Made by a program: the position numbers and the translations under genes
The notes under the pieces: model-generated
The model's input: the letters and a program-made list of their open reading frames with translations, nothing else
The model's database searches: none
Told to the model about the DNA's origin: nothing
In this document: positions 11,991-30,890 of the stretch, piece after piece
Numbering within the stretch: the first letter of the stretch is position 1
How the letters are laid out: every line of letters begins with the position of its first letter
NCBI GenBank assembly: GCA_019155185.1
Contig: CM032802.1
Coordinates: 1,245,501 to 1,309,500 of the forward strand
DNA: 64,000 nt
Origin: Beaufortia kweichowensis
Lineage: Eukaryota; Chordata; Actinopteri; Cypriniformes; Gastromyzontidae
Reading direction: 5' to 3'

Positions 11991-14839
11991 GATCGCGAAA
12001 GAACGTTAACACAACGTAATGAATATTAATAATACGTGCCTACTGTAGGTTTCGTAAATTGCGCAATCATTGACTATTGAAACGGTTTGTAAACCACACA
12101 TTTAATTCAGGGTTGCAGAACTAATTGATAACTATAATACCATATATTTAATTTATCATTTAACTTTTTTACATAACGTTTTTCCTTGTTTTTATTTTGT
12201 CTTTAGTGCTAAAACGTAAGTGAAGATGCTCTAACTTATAGAAAATTGTGAAAAGCGCTCGCAAACATTCATTTATATATTAAATGACATCATAAGCCAA
12301 TTCTATTTTTTAAAACTGAGTTATATTCATAACATACACATACTGTTTAACATATATTTCTTTACATTTAATTTATGTGCACGTTTTATGCGCTTGCTGT
12401 GGAAAAAATACATTTCGAGAGAGACGCAGCGCCCTCGTGTGGTGTGTTCTTGTAATGTTTCAGTGGAGTTTTCACAGGCATCCGTGGGCCTGCACAGCAA
12501 CAAGGATCCTCAGACGATTGAAAGAGCATCGATCAGGGCAAAAAACATATGAGCAAAGATAGATATAATCAATCCAGAGCAACTGATTCTGAGTGGAATT
12601 CTTTGTGTAGGTCAAATGCCAGCACACAGCTCACTATTTACATTTATTATATATATACACTATTACAATACACTATTTACTATAGAACAACACTCAAATA
12701 AACAATTAAAGATTCACAGGCTTAAATTACAGTTAAGATGTTAAAATTAAAATATATTTTTTGAAAGCGTCACAAGGCACTGAGATGCAGGCACTAAGTG
12801 TGTTCATCATTCGGAAACAGTGTTTGCATAAGAACTCATTCATTGTATTTTACAAGTACAACAATGTTCAGATTCAAAAACTCTCATAAAATGTCTGCCC
12901 ATGTCATTAACACCTCTCATCAGTTGCCAAGAGACGGAGAAGGACAAAGTCTTTGATTGTATTAATGAAGGCAGTATGTTTGCAACTGATAAATGAATTA
13001 TGCAGTAACATCTGCATTTTATGACTTTCTCTATGCAATGTAAAGTTTTCTGGATGAGGATTGTGTTCATCGAGTAGTCATCTGCACATTTTCATTGTTC
13101 AAGGCTCCAGTTTGCAAGATCCTTTTAGTAATTTACATGTCTTTGTGCATCGGCTGCAATCACTTTCTGTATGGCAGTGCCGTGTAAAACACAAAACTAC
13201 ATGCATACACATCATGTAGCTTTAGTTGAGGCTGGAGGGACTGATGTAAATTATTACATGCTGCAAACATCAATGTTGAAATGAATGTTGTTAGATTCCA
13301 GTGGGCATTTACAGGCTAAACATATAATTTAATTCACTTTTGTAGCAGCTTTTCTGATTTAATTTTGTAAACTGCAAAAGGTCATTATAGTTTTTCTTTT
13401 ATAATCCACCACATATACATGACTACTAAAATATCTCATTTTTGTAATGGCTCCCGGGGTAAACAAGCAAACATGCTGTTATACATTAAGGCAAAAAACC
13501 TGTAGGAAAAATGTAGAGGTAAATGTAAAATGTAGATTGTAACTGGAAAGTTAAACTGTGTTCTCAGAACAAGGGCATTAAAAGATAATTGTTTTACTGT
13601 TTAAATTTAGATCAAAAGCATATATTAAGCTATTTATTGTCATGATTTTTTTATGATAATATAGTGATATTAGATATACAAATATATACTAACAATAAGT
13701 ATAGACATTCTTTTGTGTTGTTGCGTTTTTAGGTGACCGTAGCATTTAATGACATTCAAATCATTCACCTACATGGTTCCTCTGGGTTTGTGTTTACTCG
13801 TGCATGCACCACAGCAGTTTAGCTCAGCTTCATACTGTAACTCTGTCGACTGAAGGTAATAATTAATACAGAGCTGTTATGCGAGTCATACAGTAATTGA
13901 ACATCTTGTCATTCATTTCTTTAGGTCACTCAAGGAATGATGATGGACCCTGTAGGACGTCTTTGTCCTTGTGTGAAGGAGTTCCTGATGAATTTAACCT
14001 GAGAACCAATCAGAGGAAGAGGTCAGTAAAAAGCTTTGCTTTATATATTGAGAATATACATTCAATTCAAATGTATTTCTAGAGCTTTAAAAAACTTTAC
14101 AACTTTACAAAAATAAATATTTCAGCAGTGGACAAAAACAGCATAAAATAAGGAAGAAAAATTATATCAAAAGTTAACAAGTATATTGTTTAGGCACATT
14201 GACAACATTAAATTACAACATGAATCATTTTAGATCAGATCAGAAATGGCTTATTAATGTTATGAATATTTATTTTATTTAAAACCGGATGAGTGTGTAC
14301 GGAGGTGATTCTTTACAAAGACTTGAAGTATTTACATGAACACAATGGCAAAAGAAAAATCCCTGAACACAAAGTTTGTGTGAAATTCTGTCACTTTGCT
14401 GTTTGCCAAGAAGATTTTGATAATTAACATTCATTACACACCATAATTCTCACCAACGGCGCTAATCTGAAACATGTTACAATGCAAATTGCACTTTTTC
14501 CATGTTTGTAGCCAAGTGTCAGGAATTCACTTAATGAACAGTTAAAAAATCCAATGTAGGGAAATAAATAAAAACATAACACAGCTTTTTTTGTAAGACA
14601 CGAGGGTGAGTAATTAAAGAACTGTTTCTTTAGGGTTCTATTTCACACCTAATTTTTACAGCTCAAGAAATATTTTATTTTTTATTTATAAGGTACATAA
14701 CCTATTACAAAAGAGTGCAAATATATCTTTTTATTTAAGAATTTAAGAATTTTATTCCCCTTATTTGAACTAGCATGACCAAGCTAAAGAAACTCTCTCA
14801 GTACTGTATATTCATGCTGAGTTTCTTTATAGTCTAAAT
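11991..14839. other. intergenic, fchsd2 to first p2ry2 gene
   Basis: AT-rich DNA between two divergently oriented genes: fchsd2 on the minus strand and p2ry2 on the plus strand. The open frames are short and show no domain. No RNA gene or clear repeat was recognised. The segment must hold regulatory DNA for one or both genes, but nothing specific can be pointed to. Confidence 0.6.
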
Positions 14840-15016
14840 GATTGACATGTTATTGGTTGACGCCCTGGCCTATGAGAGCAGGCCGAGGCCTGTAGACACG
14901 CCCACAGTGAAGAAATGCACATAAACATAGAGAGAGGCAGGACTGTGCATGTATACAGAACAAGACGACACACAACTGTAAGTTACTTTCCTGAAGAACA
15001 CTATAATAGTTTTTAT
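14840..15016 (+). promoter_or_regulatory. p2ry2: promoter and non-coding first exon of p2ry2 copy 1
   Basis: Upstream of the first receptor CDS lie an inverted CCAAT box (ATTGG, about 14852) and a CGCCCACAGTG block at about 14898. Next comes a short exon that appears to end at 15016 in front of a GTGAGT donor. The CDS exon begins at 15575 after a pyrimidine-rich CCCCACAG acceptor, 12 bp before the ATG. The same ordered signs occur upstream of copy 2: a CCAAT-type box, CGCCCACAGTG, TTCCTGAAGA, then TAT|GTGAGT. That shared order is the main reason to believe them. A competing GTAAGT donor lies at about 14978. Confidence 0.55.
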
Positions 15017-15586
15017 GTGAGTGACTGTTTTGACTTTTTATGCCTATGATTCATGCTTTTTATTAAATCATGACTATGTAATATTTATCATTATTTTCTT
15101 ATGGAACTCCTATTGTGACATTTTCAAAACAGGTTAGGGTTAGATCAATTCAGAATCAATTCAGTGCAGATAAACCATATGCTCATAATACAGTTCAGAT
15201 AGCTTTATGATAATAGTTTGGGTAATATCAAGCGTCAATTGATGTTCAGAAAGACAGTAACTTCTAAGGAAATGCTTGAAGTTCTCAGTTACACTTATGA
15301 TCTGATGGATTGATAAATGCATGTTTGTCTCTGAAGAACACGAGAGCGCTTTAAGGTTGTGTGATAACTAGATTAACTGTCATTTTCTGCCCTTGGGCTT
15401 GATAAAACCACTGGAAGATCTAGAAATCTTTGCCATCAGTTACGAACATAATGTTCAATAAATACTTTTGTATGCATGAGCATATCCAAGATCAACAAAG
15501 ATCTGTTATAATATGAAACATGTACATAAGAGACACTTTTGCATTAACATTTTCTTTTCCTTTTTTCCCCACAGAGCTGAATCACA

Positions 15587-16585
15587 ATGGAAGTGAACAA
15601 CGCAACAGGTCTAATCAATGACAGTCATCAGTACCAGTGTGTTTTCAATGAAAGTTTTAAATACATTCTGCTTCCAGTGAGCTACACTCTTGTGTTTGTT
15701 GTGGGTCTGGCGCTGAACATCACCGCCATTTATTTCATCCTGTTTCAAACCAAACGCTGGAAGCCCACCACCATCTACATGATCAACCTGAATGTCTGTG
15801 ACACCCTTTACATCCTCACTCTTCCCTTCCTCATCTACTACTACGCCGATGAGAACGACTGGCCGTTCGGCGAGCCCATGTGTAAACTCATTCGCTTTCT
15901 CTTCTACACAAACCTGTACGGAAGCGTTCTGTTCCTCAGCTGCATCAGTCTGCATCGCTTTTTGGGCGTCTGTCACCCGGTGCGTTCCCTGGCATGGATG
16001 AGCGCTCGCCGTGCTCGATTGGTCTCTGTTTGCATATGGGCGACCATGCTCATCTTCCAGTCACCGATCCTGTATTTCTCTAGAACAAAAAACAACGGTA
16101 ATATACGAGTGTGTTATGATACCACAAGCAAAGAGCTCTTTAATGATTTCCTGGTGTACAGCTCGGTGGTTATGATCCTGCTTTTCGTCCTGCCGTTTGG
16201 GGTGGTGCTGATCTGCAACGGTCTAATGTTGAGGAAACTTCAGGAACCCGGAGTGGGTGGAGGAACAACATCCCAGCGCTCTAAACAGAAGTCGGTGAAG
16301 ATGATCATCATCGTCCTTGTGGCTTTCATGTTGTGCTTTTTGCCCTTTCATGTGAATCGCAGTATATACTACACATTTCGCTACATGGATAAGCAGGTGA
16401 GCTGTACGATGCTGGAGTACGCCAGCATGGCCTACAAGGTGACGCGACCTCTGGCCAGCGCTAACAGCTGCATCGACCCCATCCTTTACTTCATGGCAGG
16501 ACAGGATTTCAGAAACAGCATTAGCAGAAGGTCAAAATCAAACCAAAGGTCTGAAAATATGAAATCCCCCTCAACTACTCTCTGA
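15587..16585 (+). CDS. p2ry2: P2Y2-type purinergic receptor, tandem copy 1
   Basis: An intronless 332-residue class A GPCR for extracellular nucleotides (ATP/UTP in the P2Y2 group), acting at the plasma membrane and expected to signal through Gq. Seven hydrophobic segments are visible, TM1 beginning near residue 26. The family marks are present: HRF at 123-125 in the DRY position, a disulfide pair C99 and C176, and DPILYF at 297-302 in the NPxxY position. The basic nucleotide-binding residues are R103 (TM3), H255 and R258 (TM6) and R287 (TM7). N-glycosylation sites (NAT, NDS, NES) lie in the N-terminus. The C-terminus ends STTL, a possible class I PDZ ligand. The first outer loop reads YYYADENDWPF where human P2Y2 has an integrin-binding RGD. 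Residues 21-149 are identical at DNA level to copy 2. Confidence 0.92.
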   Translation: MEVNNATGLINDSHQYQCVFNESFKYILLPVSYTLVFVVGLALNITAIYFILFQTKRWKPTTIYMINLNVCDTLYILTLPFLIYYYADENDWPFGEPMCKLIRFLFYTNLYGSVLFLSCISLHRFLGVCHPVRSLAWMSARRARLVSVCIWATMLIFQSPILYFSRTKNNGNIRVCYDTTSKELFNDFLVYSSVVMILLFVLPFGVVLICNGLMLRKLQEPGVGGGTTSQRSKQKSVKMIIIVLVAFMLCFLPFHVNRSIYYTFRYMDKQVSCTMLEYASMAYKVTRPLASANSCIDPILYFMAGQDFRNSISRRSKSNQRSENMKSPSTTL

Positions 16586-16776
16586 TGTACTTCAGACTAA
16601 ATGCTGTTAGTGAAAGATTTCTGGGGCAGTCATCACAGGTCACATGGGTCAGGGACCGTTAACCCATGATGATTGACAGCTGCTATTGTTGAGACATTTA
16701 TAACAGTTCGCCTAAAGTTTGTGAGATAAAATGTGACCCTGAACCCAAGGCTTACAGAAGGACCACCTACATATGC

Positions 16777-16802
16777 CTTATATATATATATATATATATA
16801 TA
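16777..16802. repeat. (TA)n microsatellite
   Basis: About 12 TA units in the 3' flank of p2ry2 copy 1. Confidence 0.9.
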
Positions 16803-18045
16803 CATCTCCTCTCAGACGGTTGGAGACAATATTGTGCCACATTCTCTTAAAAGACATTTCTGTGAAAGTGGCACTGGATAAATCAGTGGAGATAGAAGAA
16901 ACTCTTTTTCACATGAGAGGTGTGTTGGGACGGTTATTAACTGCACAAAAGCTTTTCAACTCTTGACAGATGAGATTGATTAAACTTCGGCTCATCTCCA
17001 GATCTTTTGTAAGGAGTAACATTAGTGTGAACTGTCTTCACATGCCTGTCGAAAAAGAATATTGCTTAATCAGAGAAAACTATATTATTTGTCAATGGAT
17101 AATTGAGAATGACTTAAATGTAATGTTTGGCATTCTGTAAATTGGATTTATTAGGGGGTATCTGTACTGGTTGCACTTTATAATGTTTAAAAGTTTTTTT
17201 GCATCACACCGGTAACTTAAATTTCAACTTCTATTAAATTACTGCTTGTTATCTAAATGTTCTCTAATCATTGTCATATTCTTTGTACATAATAATGTAC
17301 ATGGGCTGAAATAGAGAAAGAGCACATGTCCACGAAGAAAACGAGTTCGTGTGTTAACATGTGTTTGCTGTGTTGAGAGTCACCGGATTCTCAGTTGCCT
17401 TAAAACCTCTCAGCGTGTGTTTGGGAGGAACCTGATGATGCTTTCCTGTCAATCATCTTATATCAGTATATGAACAGACACATACTGTACTTTCCTTCAG
17501 TGATGATTCTTCCTATAAGAAATCTCCTCTATTCTTATTTACCTTCATTTGACCCAGTTCTGTAGTCTGGAAAAAAGTAAGCCAAACGTGTTTATCATTA
17601 TGTCTTTTAGCACTGGACGGGCAGATGAACTGAAATCTCTTTAAAAATCAGGATAATGTTTTCCAGTCTTAAATAAGTCATTCTTTAGTTGCACATTGAC
17701 AGGCACTGAAACACAAACAACATGCACTCATGAGTGTTTTTCATTCACAAGTAGGCTACGTGTGAAATATTCACCTGGGTTTTCAAATTTGCTTAGCATG
17801 AAAACAAACAGAGTTGAAAAACACAATGTTATTTGTGTACACCATTAAACATACACACAGCTATAGATGTTTAAAGAATGGAAAGTAAATGAATTAAGTC
17901 AGAGGGAGACACTAGATGTTAAGGTTACGGTCTGGGAAAATCATAATTAATATCATAAATAATATTCAGAGAAATTGAAATATCTTTAAATAATGAATTA
18001 AATGTGCCCCCATTCGATGTGTCGCTTCATTGTCTCCTAATATTT

Positions 18046-18095
18046 GTAAGTCGCTTTGGATAAAAGCATCAGCTAAATGCCTAAATGTAAATGTA
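18046..18095 (+). repeat. SINE tail fragment
   Basis: It reads TAAGTCGCTTTGGATAAAAG, then CATCAGCTAAATGCC and an AAATGTAAATGTAA end. This is the 3' tail of the same tRNA-derived SINE as at 49.6 kb, in plus orientation, without a clear tRNA-like head. Confidence 0.7.
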
Positions 18096-18229
18096 ATTCA
18101 GTTTCACATAATGTATTTTGTATTCATTTGTCAGTATACAGTCTACAGCTAGCATGTATTCTATTCCTCATCATATCATCTATTTCTTGAAATGGTCTAA
18201 ACCATTGTCAACATCTGTCTCAACCAATA

Positions 18230-18437
18230 GCAGACTGGGAATGGAGAGGGGGGGGGGTGTTTATAAATCCATGTAAAAGCACTATAAAATACATGAAGCT
18301 TCCAGCCAATCAGAGTAATGCAGAACACAAGCAGTCCCGCCCACAGTGCAGAAACAGTGTGAACTGACAGAGATGAAGCAGGACAGTACATGAAGCAACA
18401 GCTCTTACATTCCTGAAGATATCTACTGATAACATAT
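18230..18437 (+). promoter_or_regulatory. p2ry2: promoter and non-coding first exon of p2ry2 copy 2
   Basis: The region shows a TTTATAAA motif (about 18260), a CCAAT box (about 18305), a CGCCCACAGTG block (about 18341) and an exon ending at 18437 before GTGAGT. The CDS exon starts at 19042 after a TTTTTCTGACAG acceptor, 12 bp before the ATG, the same leader length as copy 1. The similarity to 14.84-15.02 kb shows that the duplication unit included promoter, first exon and intron. Confidence 0.55.
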
Positions 18438-19053
18438 GTGAGTATAAGACATATGCATGCTTAATATATGCTTACAAAAGAATTCAGATTTGTATTGTAT
18501 TATTTGTATTATGCATGTGAATTTTTAGAAAGGATGATATGCCAAATAATTTTTTTTTATTAGTTTAACTAATAAGTTAATCGTTTGATCCTTTTAAATT
18601 GTAAGGCTTACAACATACAGCACTTTGAATTGAATTACATTGAAAACATACATACATCACACACACATCAGTGGATATCTAATGTTGGGAGGAAGTTCTT
18701 AGGGAATTCTCAAGAGGTTTTAGCTGCTCTTTGATTTGCTTCACTGGTCGTGCTTATTACAAGAAAAATGGTTTGATACGTTTTTGAAAGCTCATTTATT
18801 CATCCCTTGAGTCTGTGAGAATTGAAATTATTCTGACACATTGTTACAGGAATATTTGTAAGCTGTTGTGGGCATGATAATATATACATAGTGTGTGTGT
18901 GGTTTGTGGGCATTTTGGTATTTTACTGGCAACACTGTTTATGTAACAGCCATTAGTTTGTAATGCTTTTGTCTTAATTTGCCAAGAAACGAGAGAAGCT
19001 TTCTCATTGTTCAGAGATTTCATTTTGTCTTTTTCTGACAGATCTGGATCAGA

Positions 19054-20043
19054 ATGTTTCAGAATGACACCAAACCAACCAATGACAGTGTGTACAAATG
19101 TCAATTAAATGAAAGTTTTAAATACATTCTGCTTCCAGTGAGCTACACTCTTGTGTTTGTTGTGGGTCTGGCGCTGAACATCACCGCCATTTATTTCATC
19201 CTGTTTCAAACCAAACGCTGGAAGCCCACCACCATCTACATGATCAACCTGAATGTCTGTGACACCCTTTACATCCTCACTCTTCCCTTCCTCATCTACT
19301 ACTACGCCGATGAGAACGACTGGCCGTTCGGCGAGCCCATGTGTAAACTCATTCGCTTTCTCTTCTACACAAACCTGTACGGAAGCGTTCTGTTCCTCAG
19401 CTGCATCAGTCTGCATCGCTTTTTGGGCGTCTGTCACCCGGTGCGTTCCCTGGCATGGATGAGCGCTCGCCGTGCTCGATTGGTCTCTGTTTGTGTATGG
19501 GTGACCGTGCTCATCTTCCAGTCACCGATCCTGTATTTCTCTAGAACATGGGACAAGAAGAAAGTATTGGTCTGTCATGACACCACAATCAAAGAGCTCT
19601 TCAATAACTTTCTGGTGTATAGCTCAGTGGTAACGGTCTTGCTTTTCATCGTACCATTCGGGGTGGTGCTGGTCTGCAACGGTCTAATGGTGAGGAAACT
19701 TCAGGAACCCAGCGTTGATGGAAGTGGCATATCACAGCGTTCCAAGCAGAAGTCGGTGAAGATGATCATCATCGTCCTTTTGGCGTTCATGTTGTGCTTT
19801 TTGCCCTTCCACTTGCATCGCAGTATATACTACGCCATACGCTACCTGGACAGTAAAGACGCCTGTGAGTTGCTGGGACATACTAACATGGCCTACAAGG
19901 TGACGCGACCTCTGGTTAGCATCAACAGCTGCATCGACCCCATCCTTTACTTCATGGCTGGACAGAGTTTCAGAAGCAGCATCAAAGGAAAGTCAAAATC
20001 ATACAGAAAGGGTGACAATTCCAACCTCTCCACGTCACAATGA
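19054..20043 (+). CDS. p2ry2: P2Y2-type purinergic receptor, tandem copy 2
   Basis: A second intronless P2Y2-group receptor of 329 residues, same orientation, 2.5 kb downstream of copy 1. All seven transmembrane segments, the HRF motif, the TM3 arginine, the TM6 FHLHR block (basic residue kept), the TM7 KVTRPL block and DPILYF are intact, so it should be functional. From residue 19 to 147 the DNA is identical to copy 1. Beyond that the copies diverge in the second outer loop (TWDKKKVLVC against TKNNGNIRVC), third inner loop, TM6-TM7 loop and tail (ends LSTSQ, no PDZ-type end). The diverged outer loops could give different ligand preference. Fish carry several numbered p2ry2 copies; which number this is cannot be told from the sequence alone. 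Confidence 0.92.
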   Translation: MFQNDTKPTNDSVYKCQLNESFKYILLPVSYTLVFVVGLALNITAIYFILFQTKRWKPTTIYMINLNVCDTLYILTLPFLIYYYADENDWPFGEPMCKLIRFLFYTNLYGSVLFLSCISLHRFLGVCHPVRSLAWMSARRARLVSVCVWVTVLIFQSPILYFSRTWDKKKVLVCHDTTIKELFNNFLVYSSVVTVLLFIVPFGVVLVCNGLMVRKLQEPSVDGSGISQRSKQKSVKMIIIVLLAFMLCFLPFHLHRSIYYAIRYLDSKDACELLGHTNMAYKVTRPLVSINSCIDPILYFMAGQSFRSSIKGKSKSYRKGDNSNLSTSQ

Positions 20044-21688
20044 CTAACACATCGAGAACATTTAGAGGATGAATTGTACTTTCAGGATACATTTGTGTTC
20101 CTTTTAAGGTTTGATGGTCTGCGTTTACTATCCTTAATCCTTGTTTGATGTATTAAAACACACAACTTAATTATTCAGGAATGTGATCGTTCAGGGAAGT
20201 TCAAGAGAAATGAGGTGTGCCGGGGAGAGTTTTTATTAGTTCAAAGGTATTTCCTCTGAAATGGGATGAAAATCAGACAGGGCCTTTGATTAAATTCATG
20301 GTGCCTGGGAGAGTATTTTGTGGGATTTAGAGTAAATTTATGGATTCTCCCCCATTACCGGGACTTATAACTTAGTCTTAGATCACAGCCTGCGATCACA
20401 TTCCTGACGGTCCACCAGACAACGGCCCTGGATCCAGATTACTGTTAGAAGCAACATGATTTACTTAAACATATTTGATCATGTCAGCAGCGTGTGTGGA
20501 AACAAAAGCCCAAAACTTAAATAAAGTTCATAGCATTAGCGAGAAGAAGTCTCGTAATCTGCAGTTCTGTAATGCAAATAAACAAATACTAAGAAAAAAA
20601 GCAACAACAACAAGAAAGAATTTCCGCATACTAAGTCATACGCATTTACGCATACTTTTTAGCTTTCATTCATCTATACAATATCACATGAATATGTAGC
20701 TAGATATTCTAGAAACTATTTAAAACAAAAACATGTATATTGTATAACACCTTATTTTATGTGAAATTATATTTAAATGGAATGTAACTGAACTGCGATG
20801 CTAATCTTGAGCAGTCTTTACTGTTCATGCGTTCCCTGTAAATAAAACACAATGAAAAAGAAGTGCATTAAATAAATACAACGGAAGAAGGAAATGTTCA
20901 GATACAGAGTTAATTTAACATAATATTATTAATTATTTCAAATGTTTATTTATATGATTTCAATAGTTGTGATAAAATATTTAATGGTTTTATGTTTGAC
21001 AGATGTATCTGCAGTGCTTTGTCATTATTAATGCAAGTCTTTTGTAAGCTTAAGCTTGACAGATGAAGACAGATCTTTTGCACTGAAAGGAATTTGTATA
21101 AACTGAAGACTTAAGATTTGTCACATTTCATAATATCTACTTGTTTACAATTTATGTAGGATATTTATTTAAGCTTTCTCAGTTGTCTGACATGCTATTT
21201 TTTGATAACATGACTTTTACTGTAAGTTTTTCTGGTAAAGAATCTGGTAAGAACTTGAAATGAGATGTAAGAAATGAATAGTGTGTATTGTTACTGATTA
21301 CTATATTTAAGTCATTTAAGAATGTGAATTCAAATATAACATTTTTAAACTGTGAAATAATGAGTGTTAATCAGAAACACTGTTAGTCAACTAATCTTTC
21401 ATTAATATTTTACAGTGTACGCTGTCTTAAATAATAAAATCTTTTATATATCTGTATTCTACACTGTTGCATGAAGAGTTTGTTAGTGCTCTTTTACACA
21501 CTGTCTTTGCAGTTTTTCAAGTGATGTTTAACCTGGTGATTAATAAAGCAAAAAACATCCATATCCAGTCCAAAAATCTAAAATAAAATCTTTTGATATG
21601 TAATCACTTACAGTAAACACCTTACTTTGTTGAAAACGGACTGAAGATTGATATATGAAACTGAATTACAGATGTTCTTGCATAACTT
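20044..21688 (+). other. p2ry2 copy 2 3' UTR and spacer before relt
   Basis: Converging transcription units: p2ry2 copy 2 from the left and relt from the right. An AATAAA at 20841-20846 is a plausible poly(A) signal for the receptor gene. The rest is AT-rich with no gene-like open frame. Confidence 0.5.
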
Positions 21689-21698
21689 TTTATTTATT
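21689..21698 (-). terminator. relt: candidate relt poly(A) signal
   Basis: Two overlapping AATAAA hexamers read on the minus strand here, about 1.6 kb beyond the proposed relt stop. Assignment to relt is inferred from position and strand only. Confidence 0.4.
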
Positions 21699-23280
21699 GT
21701 AACAAAACAAGCTTTTAACCATGACTGTACATGTGTAATTCATTTAAAATAAAATACAAAATAATAATAAAAGAGTTAAAAGAAGAGTTTCTCAACAATA
21801 CTTCTTATGACTAGAGAAAATGTCTCACTGTGTGTTCTGTTGTGCAGACTTTGAGTCACATCTGTAGTGTCTAATGGAAGCACACATCTTCACTGAATAA
21901 ATGACTCCAGCTAACAGAGACACAGCATATTGCTCTTATAATAAAATAACAAAATACAACAACTTATTCAATAAATACAATGTATCCTAAAGTCTTGAAT
22001 TCAAGGCTCTTCAAAGGGGTGAATACTGACATCACCGCCACATATCTGCCCTGATCTGACCCCATACTGGTGATGTCATCCGCAAAAAGGGTTGTGTCTG
22101 TTCATCGGATGTCCTTCTCCAAAGTTTCATATGTTCATCTAAAAAAAAGAAGGATGAGAGTTAAAATTTCTTACAAATAAAACATTTGTTAGTTGTAGTA
22201 ACATGCAGAGAGCCAGCAGAGGGCGCTACAGCATTTCATTTCATTAACTGTGTGCTAAAGCGATGGAAAAACTCACAGGAAATGTAAAGGACTAATGGAG
22301 GACTATATACAACCAAAACAAAACTTTTCCTGTTTGTCATTACATTCATCTGTAAAGCACAGTAAAGTCAGAAGCGGTTTGGTTTGAGCAGGGAGACCTT
22401 GAGGTATTTGTGTGTAAATCCCAGCAAGAGCTATAAATAGTTACAAACAATGTGAAATCAACAGCCTTCTGCGCCCGACACAAGACTGACACACAACAAA
22501 CCATGAGCTGTGAGATTTACATGAAGGTTAAACATCTGACACCCCAAAACTCAACGCACCTTTAGTTTTATGAATGTCAGAATTTTGTCAAATGTTTTGA
22601 TGGTTGCCATCAGGAAACACTTTTCTTTTGTTTTATAAAATTAGCATCCAAGGACATTTAAAACATAGTTTAAGTCTTTATGATATCAGAGAGTGAAACA
22701 TCATATCAAGAACTGACATGATCATAGAAAGCGACAGATTTTGATATACAGTAGCAGTTAAACATTTAGACAAAACTTATGTTTCTCGTGATCTTAAAAA
22801 GCTTTAAATCTAAGGTGTACATTTTAAGTTTGATGAATATAATTATTACAAATATAACTTTTTTCAGTAGTTACAGTTGTGTTATTTTATGGTTTTGATG
22901 AGTTTAATGGGACAAAATCTAAACAACAGTGAGTAATGTTTCCAAACGTTTAACTGGTACTGTACTAATATTACTAAGTAACATATATTATCAAGATCAA
23001 TTAGATCAAAAGATCAATGTATTAAAAATGCTATACAAGAAAACTACTGCCAGACTGTACTTCAAGAAATAAAAGTAAAGTTAAATAGTGTTTTGTTATG
23101 TGTTAAATTTAACTTAGTGGGAAATCTGGTAGTATGACATTCACTTACTGACAAATGCCCCACACCTACTACACCAAAACAATGAGAGAATGAAGGAAAC
23201 AACAACTGAAGCCAAAAGGATGTAACATCAAACACTTATAACAACAAAACAACACATTCAAGTGTTCCCGTCCTGCATAT

Positions 23281-30371
<7,091 letters not shown>

Positions 30372-30890
30372 CAAACTCTACAAAAACCTCAAAAAGATGT
30401 CAGAGACGTTGTTGCGAGGGCCACAGCTGTGCACAAATATAATCTATAAGCTAAAGTGGGATATAAATAGCTAGTTGAAGGCCTGTGGTTTTGGGCAGCT
30501 CTGCTTTTCTTTACCTATTTTTAGACCAAACATGCCCAGTCAGGACAGAAAGCACTTACTGGATCTACTGGAGCGAACCAAGTACAAATTACAGCCTGAT
30601 TCTCTGATCATCAGGTCATGAAGGTTTTCTGAACTATAGCATCACTCAAGCTCACTTACAAACATCACACGTCTAAAACAATCATGGGACTCTCCCCACA
30701 TGTGTTTTCTGGAGAGGTTTCGTTGAGATGCATTTTAGAATACAAAGATCTCAATTTGAACTAAATCAGATAATCTGTCATATGATGTCTGTCTACATTT
30801 TACAGCTTTATACTCCTACTGTGTGTCAACATTATTTAGAATAAACTTATATTAAAGATGATACATAAGACTTTAAACATCACTGATCCT

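Larger units (their letters stand above)
16586..18229. other. spacer between the two p2ry2 genes
   Basis: This holds the 3' UTR of copy 1 and the upstream region of copy 2. A (TA)n run lies at about 16778-16802 and a SINE tail at 18046-18095. The short open frames are not gene-like. No third receptor copy or degraded receptor sequence was recognised. Confidence 0.6.

Noticed and set aside
15611..15976. Antisense open frame of 121 codons over p2ry2, repeated at 19105-19437
   Set aside because: A mirror of the receptor coding strand. It is duplicated only because the coding tract is identical, and it has no domain or splice context.
15792..16001. Out-of-frame 69-codon open frame inside the receptor, repeated at 19253-19462
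   Set aside because: A frame shadow of the GPCR CDS in a C-rich segment.
20044..21690. Search for P2RY6 or a third P2Y gene next to the pair
   Set aside because: No DPILYF, FHxxR or HRF-type coding sequence was found outside the two complete genes.
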